Shown: in pieces, positions 25,456 through 33,982 of the stretch
Position numbering within the stretch: position 1 is the first letter of the stretch
How the letters are laid out: the number at the start of each line of letters is the position of its first letter
From: Nitrospirota bacterium
GTDB taxonomy: Bacteria > Nitrospirota > UBA9217
Assembly: GCA_020052615.1 (NCBI GenBank)
Contig: JAGVOT010000052.1
Span: forward strand, 28,773 to 92,772
DNA: 64,000 nucleotides
Direction: 5' to 3'
Program-made: the position numbers and the translations under genes
The notes under the pieces: generated by a model
What the model was told of the DNA's origin: nothing
Seen by the model: only the letters and a program-made list of their open reading frames with translations
Database searches by the model: none

Positions 25456-26258
25456 CAATGGTTCATCGAGCAAAAATGCTCGTAGTCGATGAGTTCCTTG
25501 ATCGTCGGATGTTCCCCGCACACCGGGCAATCGCGGTTCTTCGGCACTTTTACGGTCCGGAAGCTCATGTCGAGGGCGTTCCAGAGCAGGAGCTTTCCCT
25601 TCAGCGGCTCGCCGATGCCGAGGATCGCCTTGACGACCTCGGTGGCCTGGAGGGTCCCGATAACGCCGGTCACGGCTCCGAGAATGCCCGCTTCCTGGCA
25701 CGAAGGGACCATGCCCGGCGGCGGCGGGACCTCGAAGAGGCATCGATAACAGGGTCCGTCGCCCGGGTAGATGGACATCAACTGCCCCTCGAACCGGAAC
25801 ACCGCGGCGCTGATAAGCGTTTTCCTGAGCATGACGCAGGCATCATTCACCAGGTACCTCGTCGGGAAATTGTCGCTCCCGTCAACGACGATATCATAGT
25901 CCTTGATGATGCCCTTGATGTTCTCCGACGTAAGACGCTCCTTGTGCGTAGTGACTGTCACGTCGTGGTTCAGGGTCTCATAGGTCTCTTTCGCTGAGTC
26001 GGCCTTGAACACGCCGATACGGCTCGAGTTATGGGCGATCTGGCGCTGAAGGTTCGATATCTCCACGCGGTCATTGTCGATCACGCCGATGGTACCCACA
26101 CCGGCGGCAGCGAGGTAGTACCCCACCGGCGAACCGAGGCCGCCTGCGCCCACGAGCACGACCTTCGCGTTCAGCAGCCGCTCCTGCCCTTCCCCGCCGA
26201 CCTCGGGCAGAAGGATATGACGGCTGTATCGCAGTATCTGGTCTTCGGTAAATTCCAT
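25455..26258 (-). CDS. ThiF/MoeB-family adenylyltransferase (E1-like)
   Basis: A 267-residue E1-like enzyme that adenylates the C-terminal glycine of a sulfur carrier. The N-terminal RYSRHILLPEVG, nucleotide loop GAGGLGSP (37-44), ISNLQRQ and catalytic-Asp region VVDGSDNFPTRYLVND are present. Two CxxC pairs (CYRC, CPVC) bind zinc. There is no C-terminal rhodanese domain, so sulfur must come from another protein, plausibly the TusA-like carrier two genes up. By context it is the HcyF/MoeB equivalent of this operon. Confidence 0.92.
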   Translation of the reverse strand: MEFTEDQILRYSRHILLPEVGGEGQERLLNAKVVLVGAGGLGSPVGYYLAAAGVGTIGVIDNDRVEISNLQRQIAHNSSRIGVFKADSAKETYETLNHDVTVTTHKERLTSENIKGIIKDYDIVVDGSDNFPTRYLVNDACVMLRKTLISAAVFRFEGQLMSIYPGDGPCYRCLFEVPPPPGMVPSCQEAGILGAVTGVIGTLQATEVVKAILGIGEPLKGKLLLWNALDMSFRTVKVPKNRDCPVCGEHPTIKELIDYEHFCSMNH

Positions 26259-26262
26259 GAGT

Positions 26263-26358
26263 AACCACCGTAAGTCGTCAGGCGTAAGGCGTCAGGGGGA
26301 AAAGACCTACGGTCCCGGCAGTATCGCCTTACCCCTTACCCCCTGCGCCTAACGGATT
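26263..26358 (-). repeat. Inverted word-repeat element (GTAAGGCGTCAGG type)
   Basis: GTCGTCAGGCGTAAGGCGTC on the left and CGCCTTACCCCTTACCCCCT on the right, separated by about 30 nt. A related word pair occurs at 19780-19862. Confidence 0.7.
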
Positions 26359-26616
26359 TTATTTCTTCTTCTCCTTGTCCTTGCGGACAACGATGCGCCA
26401 TTCCTTCTCTCCGGTCTGCTCCACGAGCAGGACCTTTTGCCCTTCGTTCTCCATGCTCTTGGGAACGTTCTCGACGGCTGCCCTGTGGTCCAGGATGATC
26501 TCGAGCACCTCGCCTGTGTTCATCTTCTCGATCGCCAGTTTGGAGCGCACGAACGTATAGGGGCAGACCTGACCCCTGATGTCGATCGTCCTGTCAACTT
26601 TTATGTCGTCGGCCAT
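26359..26616 (-). CDS. TusA-family sulfur-transfer protein
   Basis: An 85-residue TusA/SirA-fold protein. The sulfur-accepting Cys lies in RGQVCPYTFVRSKLAI, with Tyr-Thr after the usual CP, and the following helix and GEVLEIILDHRAAVENVPKSM strand fit the family. Persulfide relay to the adjacent E1/carrier pair is inferred from position: it is the second gene of the hom operon. GGAG lies 5 nt before the ATG. Confidence 0.88.
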   Translation of the reverse strand: MADDIKVDRTIDIRGQVCPYTFVRSKLAIEKMNTGEVLEIILDHRAAVENVPKSMENEGQKVLLVEQTGEKEWRIVVRKDKEKKK

Positions 26617-26640
26617 CTTTTCTCCAGTGACGCTGCGGAT

Positions 26641-27954
26641 TTACTTCTGCCCTTCTTCCACCCGTATCACCATGGTCGGACCGGCGACACAGTCCATCGT
26701 ATTGATCTCGGCCAGAGCGCTCCGCACGTTGCGCTCCACCGCCTCGTGGGTCATCATGACCAGGGGAACGGCTTCCGCCGCACCCCGTCCCTTCTGGATC
26801 ACCGACTCGATGCTGATGTTGTTCTTTCCGAGCACTCCCGAGATCCGCGACAGGACCCCCGGCTTGTCCATGGCAGCGAACCGCAGATAATAGCACGACG
26901 TAATGTCTTCCATTTTCCGTATCTTCAGGGGCTCGCGCTCGCGAAACGCCGCCACGGGCATCCTGCCCGCGCAGCCCGACAGAATGTCCCTGCCGATGTC
27001 CATGATGTCGCTCACCACGGCGCTCCCCGTGGGCATATCGCCGGCGCCCCTGCCGGAAAACATCGTCGATCCCACGGCATTGCCGACGACGTTCAGGGCA
27101 TTGAAGACCCCGTCAACCGTGGCGATGGAGAAGTCCCCGGGAAGCATGGTGGGATGCACGCGCGCTTCGACCTCGCCACGCGCTTTCTTGGTGATGGCAA
27201 GAAGCTTGATCTTGTAGCCGAGGTCGCGGGCAAAATCGATGTCCAGGGGCGTGATCTTCGAAATGCCCTCGGTGTAGATGTCCTCGAACTTCACCGGCGT
27301 GCCGAAGGCCAGCATGGTCAGGATCGCGAGCTTATGGGCTGAATCGATTCCCTCGATATCGAAGGTCGGATCGGCCTCGGCATATCCTTTCGCCTGTGCC
27401 TCTTTGAGCACCTCGTCGAACTTCCTTCCCTCGTTCGTCATGAGGGTCAGGATGTAGTTGCACGTACCGTTCACGATCCCGTAAATGGATTCGATCTGGT
27501 TCGCCGCGAGTCCGTCCCTGAGCGATCTGAGAATGGGAATGCCCCCTGCCACGGACGCCTCGAAGCCCACGGTCACTCCGGCCTTTTGCGCGGCGGCATA
27601 GATCTCCTCGCCGTGAACGGCAAGGAGCGCCTTGTTCGCCGTCACCACGTGCTTCTTGTGCTTGATCGCATCAAGGATGAACTCCTTGGCAGGTTTGTAC
27701 CCGCCGATGAGCTCAACCACGATGTCGATGTCGGGATCGGTGATGAGCCCTTTTGCGTCGTTCGTAAGCTGCACATCGCCGAGTTTGACGCCCCGGTCGC
27801 GCTTGATGTCCAGGTCGGCGATCTTCTTGAGCTTCACGGGGATGCCCAACCTCCGCTTGATGATGTCCGCGTTCTCAATAAGGATGCACGCGGTCCCCGA
27901 ACCCACGGTCCCGAAACCGATGATACCGACGTTGATGGATTTTTTCGATGTCAT
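26641..27954 (-). CDS. hom: Homoserine dehydrogenase
   Basis: A 437-residue enzyme reducing aspartate semialdehyde to homoserine. The Rossmann motif IGFGTVGSG is at about residue 11; VTANKALLAVHGEE and FEASVAGGIPILRSLRDGL are catalytic-domain motifs; a C-terminal ACT domain (about 355-430, SCYYLRFAAMDKPGVLSRISGVLG) gives feedback control. The frame is open 16 codons further, but ATG 27954 has GAGAGGAAG just upstream. First gene of an eight- to nine-gene minus-strand operon behind a strong promoter. Confidence 0.95.
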   Translation of the reverse strand: MTSKKSINVGIIGFGTVGSGTACILIENADIIKRRLGIPVKLKKIADLDIKRDRGVKLGDVQLTNDAKGLITDPDIDIVVELIGGYKPAKEFILDAIKHKKHVVTANKALLAVHGEEIYAAAQKAGVTVGFEASVAGGIPILRSLRDGLAANQIESIYGIVNGTCNYILTLMTNEGRKFDEVLKEAQAKGYAEADPTFDIEGIDSAHKLAILTMLAFGTPVKFEDIYTEGISKITPLDIDFARDLGYKIKLLAITKKARGEVEARVHPTMLPGDFSIATVDGVFNALNVVGNAVGSTMFSGRGAGDMPTGSAVVSDIMDIGRDILSGCAGRMPVAAFREREPLKIRKMEDITSCYYLRFAAMDKPGVLSRISGVLGKNNISIESVIQKGRGAAEAVPLVMMTHEAVERNVRSALAEINTMDCVAGPTMVIRVEEGQK

Positions 27955-28246
27955 TTTTACTTCCTCTCTGCAAATAGCAGATCCAAAAGTGCGGATCCGC
28001 AATTATCGTTATGTGACAATGATCTCAGCGCCTTGCGGCGAGCTGCGGAGATCGCGCCCGCTCCCGGACGCATCATACAAACATCTGGACGCTTGTCTTT
28101 GGATGTTTATTGTGATGCCTTTTTGATATTTGCCGCTTGTGATCCGGGCTCCGCAGTGGTAAGCGCGAGAGGGGAAGACCTTCCTTATATCCTCTTGTTT
28201 CTAAAGAATTTATTGTGATTGTACGAGCTGAAAAAGAACAAGGCTG
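27955..28246 (-). other. Long 5' leader of the hom operon, function unknown
   Basis: About 290 nt separate the promoter's -10 box from the hom start. I see no open frame with a ribosome site and no SAM, lysine or T-box consensus that I can recognise. There are several small inverted segments (GCGGATCCGC near 28000; ACATC/GATGT pairing near 28080-28110). A cis-acting control element is possible. Confidence 0.4.
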
Positions 28247-28275
28247 ATAATAAAACACCTTGGAACGTTTGTCAA
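28247..28275 (-). promoter_or_regulatory. Strong sigma-70-type promoter of the hom-cimA operon
   Basis: On the minus strand: TTGACA (28270-28275), a 17-bp spacer, TATTAT (28247-28252). It is the only good promoter seen between glpD and hom and would drive the whole aspartate-family and sulfur-carrier operon. Confidence 0.75.
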
Positions 28276-28403
28276 TATAAAATCCAAAATGCAGGAGGGA
28301 ATTCCATCGGGAAATTGCATGGTTATCCGATTTTTTGCCGGCGCGGAGACTTGAGATACAGGCAAGGAGTATCGCGGTCGCGAAAATTAAAATCCGCTGG
28401 GGA

Positions 28404-29990
28404 TCAGAACCTCTTTTCCTTCATCAGGTCTTCTTTGAATTTCTCTACCTGCTGATCCCGCTCGGCCGCACTCCATCCGAGCTCACGGGCCATGATCCCT
28501 GCGATCCGCGTCGCCTGCTGCTCGCCGCGGGTCGCAGTGATGCCCGTATGCATTCTCCGAAGAAGGACATCAGAGATGGTCTTCGCGCCTTCTTCACGGA
28601 TCCCGTACAGGACCTGGGCGTAGATGTCCCGGCTTTCCGGAGAGATCTGCTCGGCAAGACGCCGATCTTCTCCCATGAACTGCAACACCTTTGCCGTCCG
28701 CGATCCGTAGAAGTGGATAAGATGCCGCACGGTCCCCGATTCGACGCCAAAGCGCTCGGCCAGCTGCGGCACGGTCTCTCTCACGTACTCGTCCAGATCC
28801 GCGGGAAGGCTCCCGGCAAGCGGTTCCCTCTGTGTCACGCACACGGCTTTCCTGCCGAGCCTCTTGCATGCTTCATCCACGACGTCCTCCGCCATGTTGC
28901 GATAGGTCGTGTACTTGCCGCCGGCAATGGTGATGATGCGACCCGTCCGCCCCTCCGGGATCACCCGATGCTTGCGCGAGATCCTGCTCTCCCGCTCGCC
29001 CTCGAACGCCAGTGGTCGTATGCCCGCGTAGGTGTAGAGGATCGATCCCTTCGTGAGGTTCAGTCCCGGCAGGACGCGTCTGCTCTCGTTCAGGAGATAG
29101 TCGACATCGCCGGTATCCGCGTGGACCTCGTCCAGGTCGCCGTCGTATTTTGTATCGGTCGTACCGATAAGGGACCATCTGTCCATCGGGATGATGAAGA
29201 ACATCCTGCCGTCCTTCGACGCTACGAAGAGCGATTGTTCGGACAGCTTCGGAACGATCAGATGAATGCCCTTGGTCGGACAGATGATCTTTTTTCCGTC
29301 GATCCCGCCGGCCTTGCGGACCTGGTCGACCCAGGGCCCCCCTGCGTTGATAAGCACCCGGGAACGGTAGGTCGCCCTGGCCCCGGTCATTGTATCGCGG
29401 GCGGTCACGACGACGCCGTCGGCGATCTCCTCGATCTTCTCGGCCCCGGCATAGTTCATCACCGTCGCGCCCGCCTCCCGCGCTGCGATGATGTTCTCGA
29501 TCACCAGCCGCTCCGGCAGGATGATCTGGTGGTCGTAGAACAGGGCGCTCCCCTTCAGACCCGAACGGTTCAGATGGGGCTCCAGGGACAGGGTCTTTTC
29601 CGTTCCGGACGTGAAGTAACGGGGGAGGTCCTTTTCGCGGGACAACAGTTCATAGAGATGAATGCCGACGGAGATGGCGGCCCTTCCGTGCGGATCGCCC
29701 TGGTAGATGGGGATCAGGATCGGCATGGGCGTTATGAGATACGGCGCCTGCCTGCGAAGGATGGCCCTTTCACGGAGCGCCTCGGCAACAAGGTCTACCT
29801 CGAAGTTCGCCAGATACCGCAGCCCGCCGTGAACGAGACGCGTGGTCTTCGAGCTCACCCCGGACGCATAGTCGCGCTTCTCCAAAAGCAGCGTCGAAAG
29901 CCCTCGCAACGCGGCGTCACGCGCCACCCCGGCGCCGGTAACCCCGCCGCCGATGACGATGAGGTCGAGGATCCTCTGATCAGCGTTCAT
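28404..29990 (-). CDS. glpD: FAD-dependent glycerol-3-phosphate dehydrogenase
   Basis: A 528-residue flavoprotein oxidising sn-glycerol-3-phosphate to DHAP and passing electrons to quinone at the membrane. The FAD loop is VIGGGVTGAGVARDAALRG; SSKTTRLVHGGLRYL and IAGGKYTTYRNMAED are family signatures; the C-terminal helical domain is present. Length matches GlpD. Its ATG overlaps the stop of the upstream exported protein by 4 nt (ATGA), so the two are translationally coupled. A GDPD phosphodiesterase gene just upstream would supply its substrate. Confidence 0.95.
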   Translation of the reverse strand: MNADQRILDLIVIGGGVTGAGVARDAALRGLSTLLLEKRDYASGVSSKTTRLVHGGLRYLANFEVDLVAEALRERAILRRQAPYLITPMPILIPIYQGDPHGRAAISVGIHLYELLSREKDLPRYFTSGTEKTLSLEPHLNRSGLKGSALFYDHQIILPERLVIENIIAAREAGATVMNYAGAEKIEEIADGVVVTARDTMTGARATYRSRVLINAGGPWVDQVRKAGGIDGKKIICPTKGIHLIVPKLSEQSLFVASKDGRMFFIIPMDRWSLIGTTDTKYDGDLDEVHADTGDVDYLLNESRRVLPGLNLTKGSILYTYAGIRPLAFEGERESRISRKHRVIPEGRTGRIITIAGGKYTTYRNMAEDVVDEACKRLGRKAVCVTQREPLAGSLPADLDEYVRETVPQLAERFGVESGTVRHLIHFYGSRTAKVLQFMGEDRRLAEQISPESRDIYAQVLYGIREEGAKTISDVLLRRMHTGITATRGEQQATRIAGIMARELGWSAAERDQQVEKFKEDLMKEKRF

Positions 29991-30898
29991 TCGGTATTGC
30001 CCTGCTGTGCCGGGTACTTGACCCGGTATTGAAGCTTGCCGGTCCGGTCATGGTCGAAGTAACCGAACGTTCCCAGGTCCCCGTAGGATTCGAGGGACCC
30101 GAGCAGTTTCCCGTCGGCGCCGAACATCCGCTGAAAACGATAGGTCGCCCCTTCGCGGGAAGTCGAGACGTAGTCGATGACCTGGACCCGCTCCACCTTG
30201 CCGCCCTGCTCCCGGTCCTCCTTCTTCTCTCCGACGAGATTGATGGACGACGTGTTGGTGTCGGTCATCAACCAGCCCGCCCGAAGGTACTCCCCCTTCT
30301 CCGTCTTGATCGAATGGATGTAATACCCCATGATCTCATGCACGAGCCAGGGCAGGGCATCAGGCCGGAAAGGCCCCTTTACCCGTGAGACCACCGCGCC
30401 GTTAAAATCATAGGTGGCGAACACCGGACCCTGCTCCTTCGTCAGCAGAGCAGCATCGTTCCGGACCCTGGTGAGCGTGTCTGCGGAATAGCCTTTACCG
30501 TCCACCCGGGCAAGATTCACGGAAGAAGCGATCCTTTCCTTGAAGAGAAGGAGCTGCTTCACCAGTTCGTCAACGACCGGCTGGGGGACTATTCCCGCGC
30601 TGTCACGCTGACCCCTGTCCTTGGGCTCGCTATCACGCGGGCGCTTGCCCTTCGGATCGTTTTTGCGCGGGCGTTTGCCCTTCTGCTCACTGTCACGCGG
30701 GCCTCCGTTCTTCTGCTCGAGAAGGTCGGCACCCTTGAACAGGATGATGCGGCGTCCCGACCCTGCCGCCGACAGGAATTCCTGCTCTGACAACAGGGGG
30801 ATATCCTTCTCTGCTGCGTAGATTGTCCCGTCATGCGGTCCCTCGAGTGCAAGCGGGATCGCGACAAGCAATATGAGCGATCTAAAGATGTGCCTCAT
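29987..30898 (-). CDS. Exported protein of unknown function with 10-residue repeats
   Basis: A 303-residue protein with an N-terminal signal (HIFRSLILLVAIPLALEG). Residues about 62-100 contain tandem 10-residue units of the form KGKRPR-[KD]-[NS]-[DE]-P, encoded by 30-nt repeats at about 30620-30710. The C-terminal two thirds look globular (WLVHEIMGYYIHSIKTEKGE, YRFQRMFGADGKLLGSLESY). No family recognised. It overlaps the glpD start by 4 nt, implying a linked role, perhaps in the envelope; that is inference only. Confidence 0.75.
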   Translation of the reverse strand: MRHIFRSLILLVAIPLALEGPHDGTIYAAEKDIPLLSEQEFLSAAGSGRRIILFKGADLLEQKNGGPRDSEQKGKRPRKNDPKGKRPRDSEPKDRGQRDSAGIVPQPVVDELVKQLLLFKERIASSVNLARVDGKGYSADTLTRVRNDAALLTKEQGPVFATYDFNGAVVSRVKGPFRPDALPWLVHEIMGYYIHSIKTEKGEYLRAGWLMTDTNTSSINLVGEKKEDREQGGKVERVQVIDYVSTSREGATYRFQRMFGADGKLLGSLESYGDLGTFGYFDHDRTGKLQYRVKYPAQQGNTE

Positions 30899-31042
30899 GA
30901 AGATATTAGAAAAGCTCCTTCCGGGAAAGATCGCTTGAGAAGGCCAGATTCAAACACATAATCCCACAGAACCACGCATTTTGCGAAATAAATTCCAATT
31001 ATTTCCCACTTCAATCAATAGCTTAAAATATAATTACCATTT

Positions 31043-31741
31043 TTACCCCACAATAGATCTTAGCATTATGGGCTCATTACTATATATTCCATCGACACCC
31101 CAGGAGATAAACTGCTCTGCCTCATCCTCTTTATCGATGGTCCAGACATAGACCTTGATATTCCTGCTATGGCATGAGGAAATGAGTTCACGGGAAACGG
31201 TTTTCCTGTTCAAACTGATGACCGGGTAACCCTTTGAGCGGTATGCGCTCACCTCCGACGGCGCGAAGGCATCAAATATCCCGGCCGCCGGCACGTTTGG
31301 CATCACCCGTTTCGCTTCGATGATCTCCCGTTCTTTGAACGACGAGATCATCAGTCCCCCTTGGTAACCCGTTCCGACGATATGCGCTGCGGTCAGCGCA
31401 CCGGCGCCTTCGCTCTTGATCTCAATGTTCAGGCTTGCCTTGCCGGCTACAAGAGAAAGCACATCGCTCAGGCTCGGGATGCATTCGCCGTTCTTCAGCC
31501 TGACCCTGGCGATATCGTCCGACAGTGACCGTTCAATATCGATATTGCTTTCTGCGGTCCGCCCGGTCTCCTTATCATGCATCACATAAAGATTGTTATC
31601 GCGGCTTTTCCGTATGTCGAACTCGATCATATCCACCGGAATGGAAAGAGCAAGCCTGAAGGCTTCAAGGGAATTTTCAAGAGCGCGGGAGGAGTCTCCC
31701 CGATGGGCGATGACAAGGGGTTTGGGCATAGAATCTGTCAT
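31043..31741 (-). CDS. ugpQ: Glycerophosphodiester phosphodiesterase
   Basis: A 232-residue TIM-barrel GDPD that hydrolyses glycerophosphodiesters to glycerol-3-phosphate and an alcohol. Motifs: VIAHRGDSSRALENSLEAF, MIEFDIRKSRDNNLYVMHD (metal/catalytic Glu, Asp, His), LNIEIKSEG and the final TIDKEDEAEQFISWGVDGIYSN. It has no signal peptide. With glpD downstream it forms a phospholipid-headgroup/G3P turnover group. Confidence 0.92.
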   Translation of the reverse strand: MTDSMPKPLVIAHRGDSSRALENSLEAFRLALSIPVDMIEFDIRKSRDNNLYVMHDKETGRTAESNIDIERSLSDDIARVRLKNGECIPSLSDVLSLVAGKASLNIEIKSEGAGALTAAHIVGTGYQGGLMISSFKEREIIEAKRVMPNVPAAGIFDAFAPSEVSAYRSKGYPVISLNRKTVSRELISSCHSRNIKVYVWTIDKEDEAEQFISWGVDGIYSNEPIMLRSIVG

Positions 31742-31882
31742 GAAGCAGTCATGGGGCAGTCATAACGCAGTCTAAAGGCAATCGAACTCAGCAATGATTT
31801 AACTGCTTCACAACTGCATTATGACAGATTCCCGGCTGATCCACGACTGCAATTCAACTGCATCTCGACTTCAGTTCGACTG
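31742..31882 (-). repeat. Inverted word-repeat element (GCAGTCAT / CAACTGC type)
   Basis: The left part has AAGCAGTCATGGGGCAGTCA and ACGCAGTC. The right part has AACTGCTTC, CAACTGCATT, CGACTGCAATTCAACTGCAT and TTCGACTG, the same word inverted. It separates the GDPD and patatin genes and has no coding potential. Confidence 0.7.
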
Positions 31883-32836
31883 TTACTTCGGTCCTACAAC
31901 CTTTTCCAGAATGATGTCCTTGATGACCTTGATCTGGTCCACGAGCTTCCTTGGCGGGACAGCTGCGCGGTGGATGGCGCTCCGGATGGCCACCATGCGT
32001 TCGAGCGTGGCAAGCTCCCCTTGCCGGATGAGCTCGCGGGGGTCACTGAAGTCCGCCCAGTGAATATGACCCACTGCCGGATGGACAGAAACATCGGCCT
32101 CCTCGAGGAGGAGCTCGTTCAGGAACACCCGGGTCACCGCGTCGGCCCGGAGCACGATGTCCAGGCCGGACGTATCGCTGAACTGGGCAATCTCGCTCGA
32201 GACATCAACGGCGATGACCACATCGGCGCCCATGTTCTGAGCGCAGATAACAGGGACGCGCTCGACCCATCCCCCGTCGACCAGCGTCATGTCGCCATCC
32301 TTCACCGGCGGAAAGATCCCCGGCAGGGCGCAGCTCGCCCGTACCGCTGTCCGCAGCGAGCCGCTCGTATAGACAACCCGCTTTCCGTTGCGGATATCGG
32401 TGGCAACGCACCCGAAGGGGATATTGGTGTCCTCTATATTGATATCGGGGATCAGAGGGTTCAGAAACTCCTCGTACTCCCTTTCCGATATGAAGGCGGG
32501 CTTGGTGGCGGTAACTCCCCAGAAATACCCCTTGCGGATAAGGTTCGCCATGTCGGCGAAAAAACCATGGTTATTACTGGGCTGTTCCAAACGACGGATG
32601 AACTCAAGGCGGGTCTTGCGGGAACGGAAACTGCGAAGATACTGGTCCACCCTGCCGATCCAGTACCCTGCATCGGGTTGGGAAGCATACAGCCCCCCCA
32701 TGAGGGCACCAAGACTGGTTCCCGCGATCATATCGACGGGCAGTTTGGCATCCTCAAAGACCTTGAGCACGCCGAGATGAGCAAGACCTCGCGCCGCCCC
32801 GCCGCCCAATGCCAGACATATCTTTGGTTCCATCAA
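31883..32836 (-). CDS. Patatin-like phospholipase (RssA type)
   Basis: A 317-residue patatin-fold esterase. The oxyanion loop is GGGAARGLAHLGVL (about 11-24), the nucleophile elbow GTSLG (about 40-44, Ser), and the catalytic Asp is in LVDGGWVERVP. It has no signal peptide; likely a cytoplasmic or membrane-associated lipid hydrolase. A second ATG one codon in is equally possible. The neighbouring GDPD and GlpD genes also act on lipid-derived substrates, suggesting phospholipid turnover. Confidence 0.9.
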   Translation of the reverse strand: MMEPKICLALGGGAARGLAHLGVLKVFEDAKLPVDMIAGTSLGALMGGLYASQPDAGYWIGRVDQYLRSFRSRKTRLEFIRRLEQPSNNHGFFADMANLIRKGYFWGVTATKPAFISEREYEEFLNPLIPDINIEDTNIPFGCVATDIRNGKRVVYTSGSLRTAVRASCALPGIFPPVKDGDMTLVDGGWVERVPVICAQNMGADVVIAVDVSSEIAQFSDTSGLDIVLRADAVTRVFLNELLLEEADVSVHPAVGHIHWADFSDPRELIRQGELATLERMVAIRSAIHRAAVPPRKLVDQIKVIKDIILEKVVGPK

Positions 32837-33105
32837 TCTTTCCGGAGCTTAATGGGATTTAGCTTCACTGGTCATCAGATGATAGCATCGGTATGAAAAA
32901 GAGTAAAGCAAAAGATTTCTTCAACAGAGCACCTCATGCCATGATTAAATAGTCAATGATATTTCGTCCTGAATCTAACGTAAGCGACACTACTGGTTTT
33001 TTTTAAATTATTCTCTCCCCAGCAGGAAAAGATATAAACAGCATTTTCATCAACGATATGACAGCTCAGTTTCATATTATGAACATAAAAAAGTCATAAA
33101 TTTCC
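32837..33105. other. AT-rich divergent spacer
   Basis: This gap between the divergent patatin and winged-helix genes is markedly A+T-rich. I see no open frame with a ribosome site. Its right end holds the TTCA-N5-TGAA motif (33071-33083) described with the regulator's promoter. Confidence 0.5.
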
Positions 33106-33147
33106 TTGACATGATTTAAATAAAAATGGTAACGTTCAGTTTATGAA
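33071..33147 (+). promoter_or_regulatory. Promoter with duplicated TTCA-N5-TGAA motif
   Basis: Two identical half-site pairs, TTCATATTATGAA (33071-33083) and TTCAGTTTATGAA (33135-33147), flank TTGACA (33106-33111). The -10 is weak (TAACGT, 33130-33135). The second motif overlaps the ATG of the winged-helix gene, so the regulator could bind its own start. Inferred from symmetry only. Confidence 0.5.
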
Positions 33148-33778
33148 CAAAGGATTGGCCGGCTCGGCTTCTTCGGAGTCAGGGCGTTATCGGGACCTTC
33201 AGATCCTTGACGAACTATCGAACAATGATGCTTTAACGCAACGCGACCTGAGCAAGCGAATGGGCATGGCTCTTGGCCTCGTCAACTCCTACCTCAAGAA
33301 CCTCATCGCCAAAGGCTATATTACCGTCAAGAACATCCCGTCGAAGCGCTATGCATACTACCTCACGCCCAACGGATTTGCTGAGAAGACCAGGCTGGCC
33401 TACGACCTTCTGCATGACTACACCCGAATCTATCGTGAGGCCAAGAACAACTATCGCCAGCTCTTTTTCGAACTCGAGCGCTCCGGGGCGAAGCGCATCG
33501 TCTTCGCCGGCGCCGATGAGGTGGCTGAGTTCGCTTATATCACCCTGCAGGAAACGAAGCTTCAGCTCGTTGGTATCTACGATCCGGAAAAGGTTGGAGA
33601 GAAGTTCTTCAACCTTGTCGTTCATTCCTTTCGGGAGATCGATGCACAGCACTATGACTGTATCCTGGTGACATCTTACCTTCGCCGGGATCAGCTTCGC
33701 AGAGAACTCATAACCTCGGGAGCAAGAAAACAGGATATTAAGACCATTTTTCCTGTGGAAGAAGAACGAGACAAATAA
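33143..33778 (+). CDS. Winged-helix regulator with C-terminal sensor-like domain
   Basis: A 211-residue protein. Residues about 15-75 are a MarR/Lrp-like winged helix (LDELSNNDALTQRDLSKRMG, LVNSYLKNLIAKGYI). Residues about 105-205 resemble a small Rossmann-type domain (AKRIVFAGADEVAEFAYITL, LQLVGIYDPEKVGEKFFN). Proteins of this layout precede surface-polysaccharide gene clusters in related bacteria, which matches the genes that follow. No ribosome site is seen before the ATG, so the mRNA may be near-leaderless. Likely controls the downstream glycan genes. Confidence 0.8.
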   Translation: MNKGLAGSASSESGRYRDLQILDELSNNDALTQRDLSKRMGMALGLVNSYLKNLIAKGYITVKNIPSKRYAYYLTPNGFAEKTRLAYDLLHDYTRIYREAKNNYRQLFFELERSGAKRIVFAGADEVAEFAYITLQETKLQLVGIYDPEKVGEKFFNLVVHSFREIDAQHYDCILVTSYLRRDQLRRELITSGARKQDIKTIFPVEEERDK

Positions 33779-33982
33779 TCGGTCATCAATGCCACCCAAA
33801 AAAGAATATATGTTTATCATCTCAACGAACTTTCCTTTACAGCAGGGCAGATCTGGCCGGGGCGGACAGGCACCCGGCATTGAAGGCAACGATGACCCTT
33901 CCCTGTCTGGTAACGAAGATGGTCGCGGAGACATCCACTGTCCTCGCCCGAACGCAATAAAGCCGACAAGGAACAGCACCCC

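Noticed and set aside
28073..28258. 61-codon frame in the hom leader
   Set aside because: It starts within the promoter region, has no ribosome site and no recognisable protein features.
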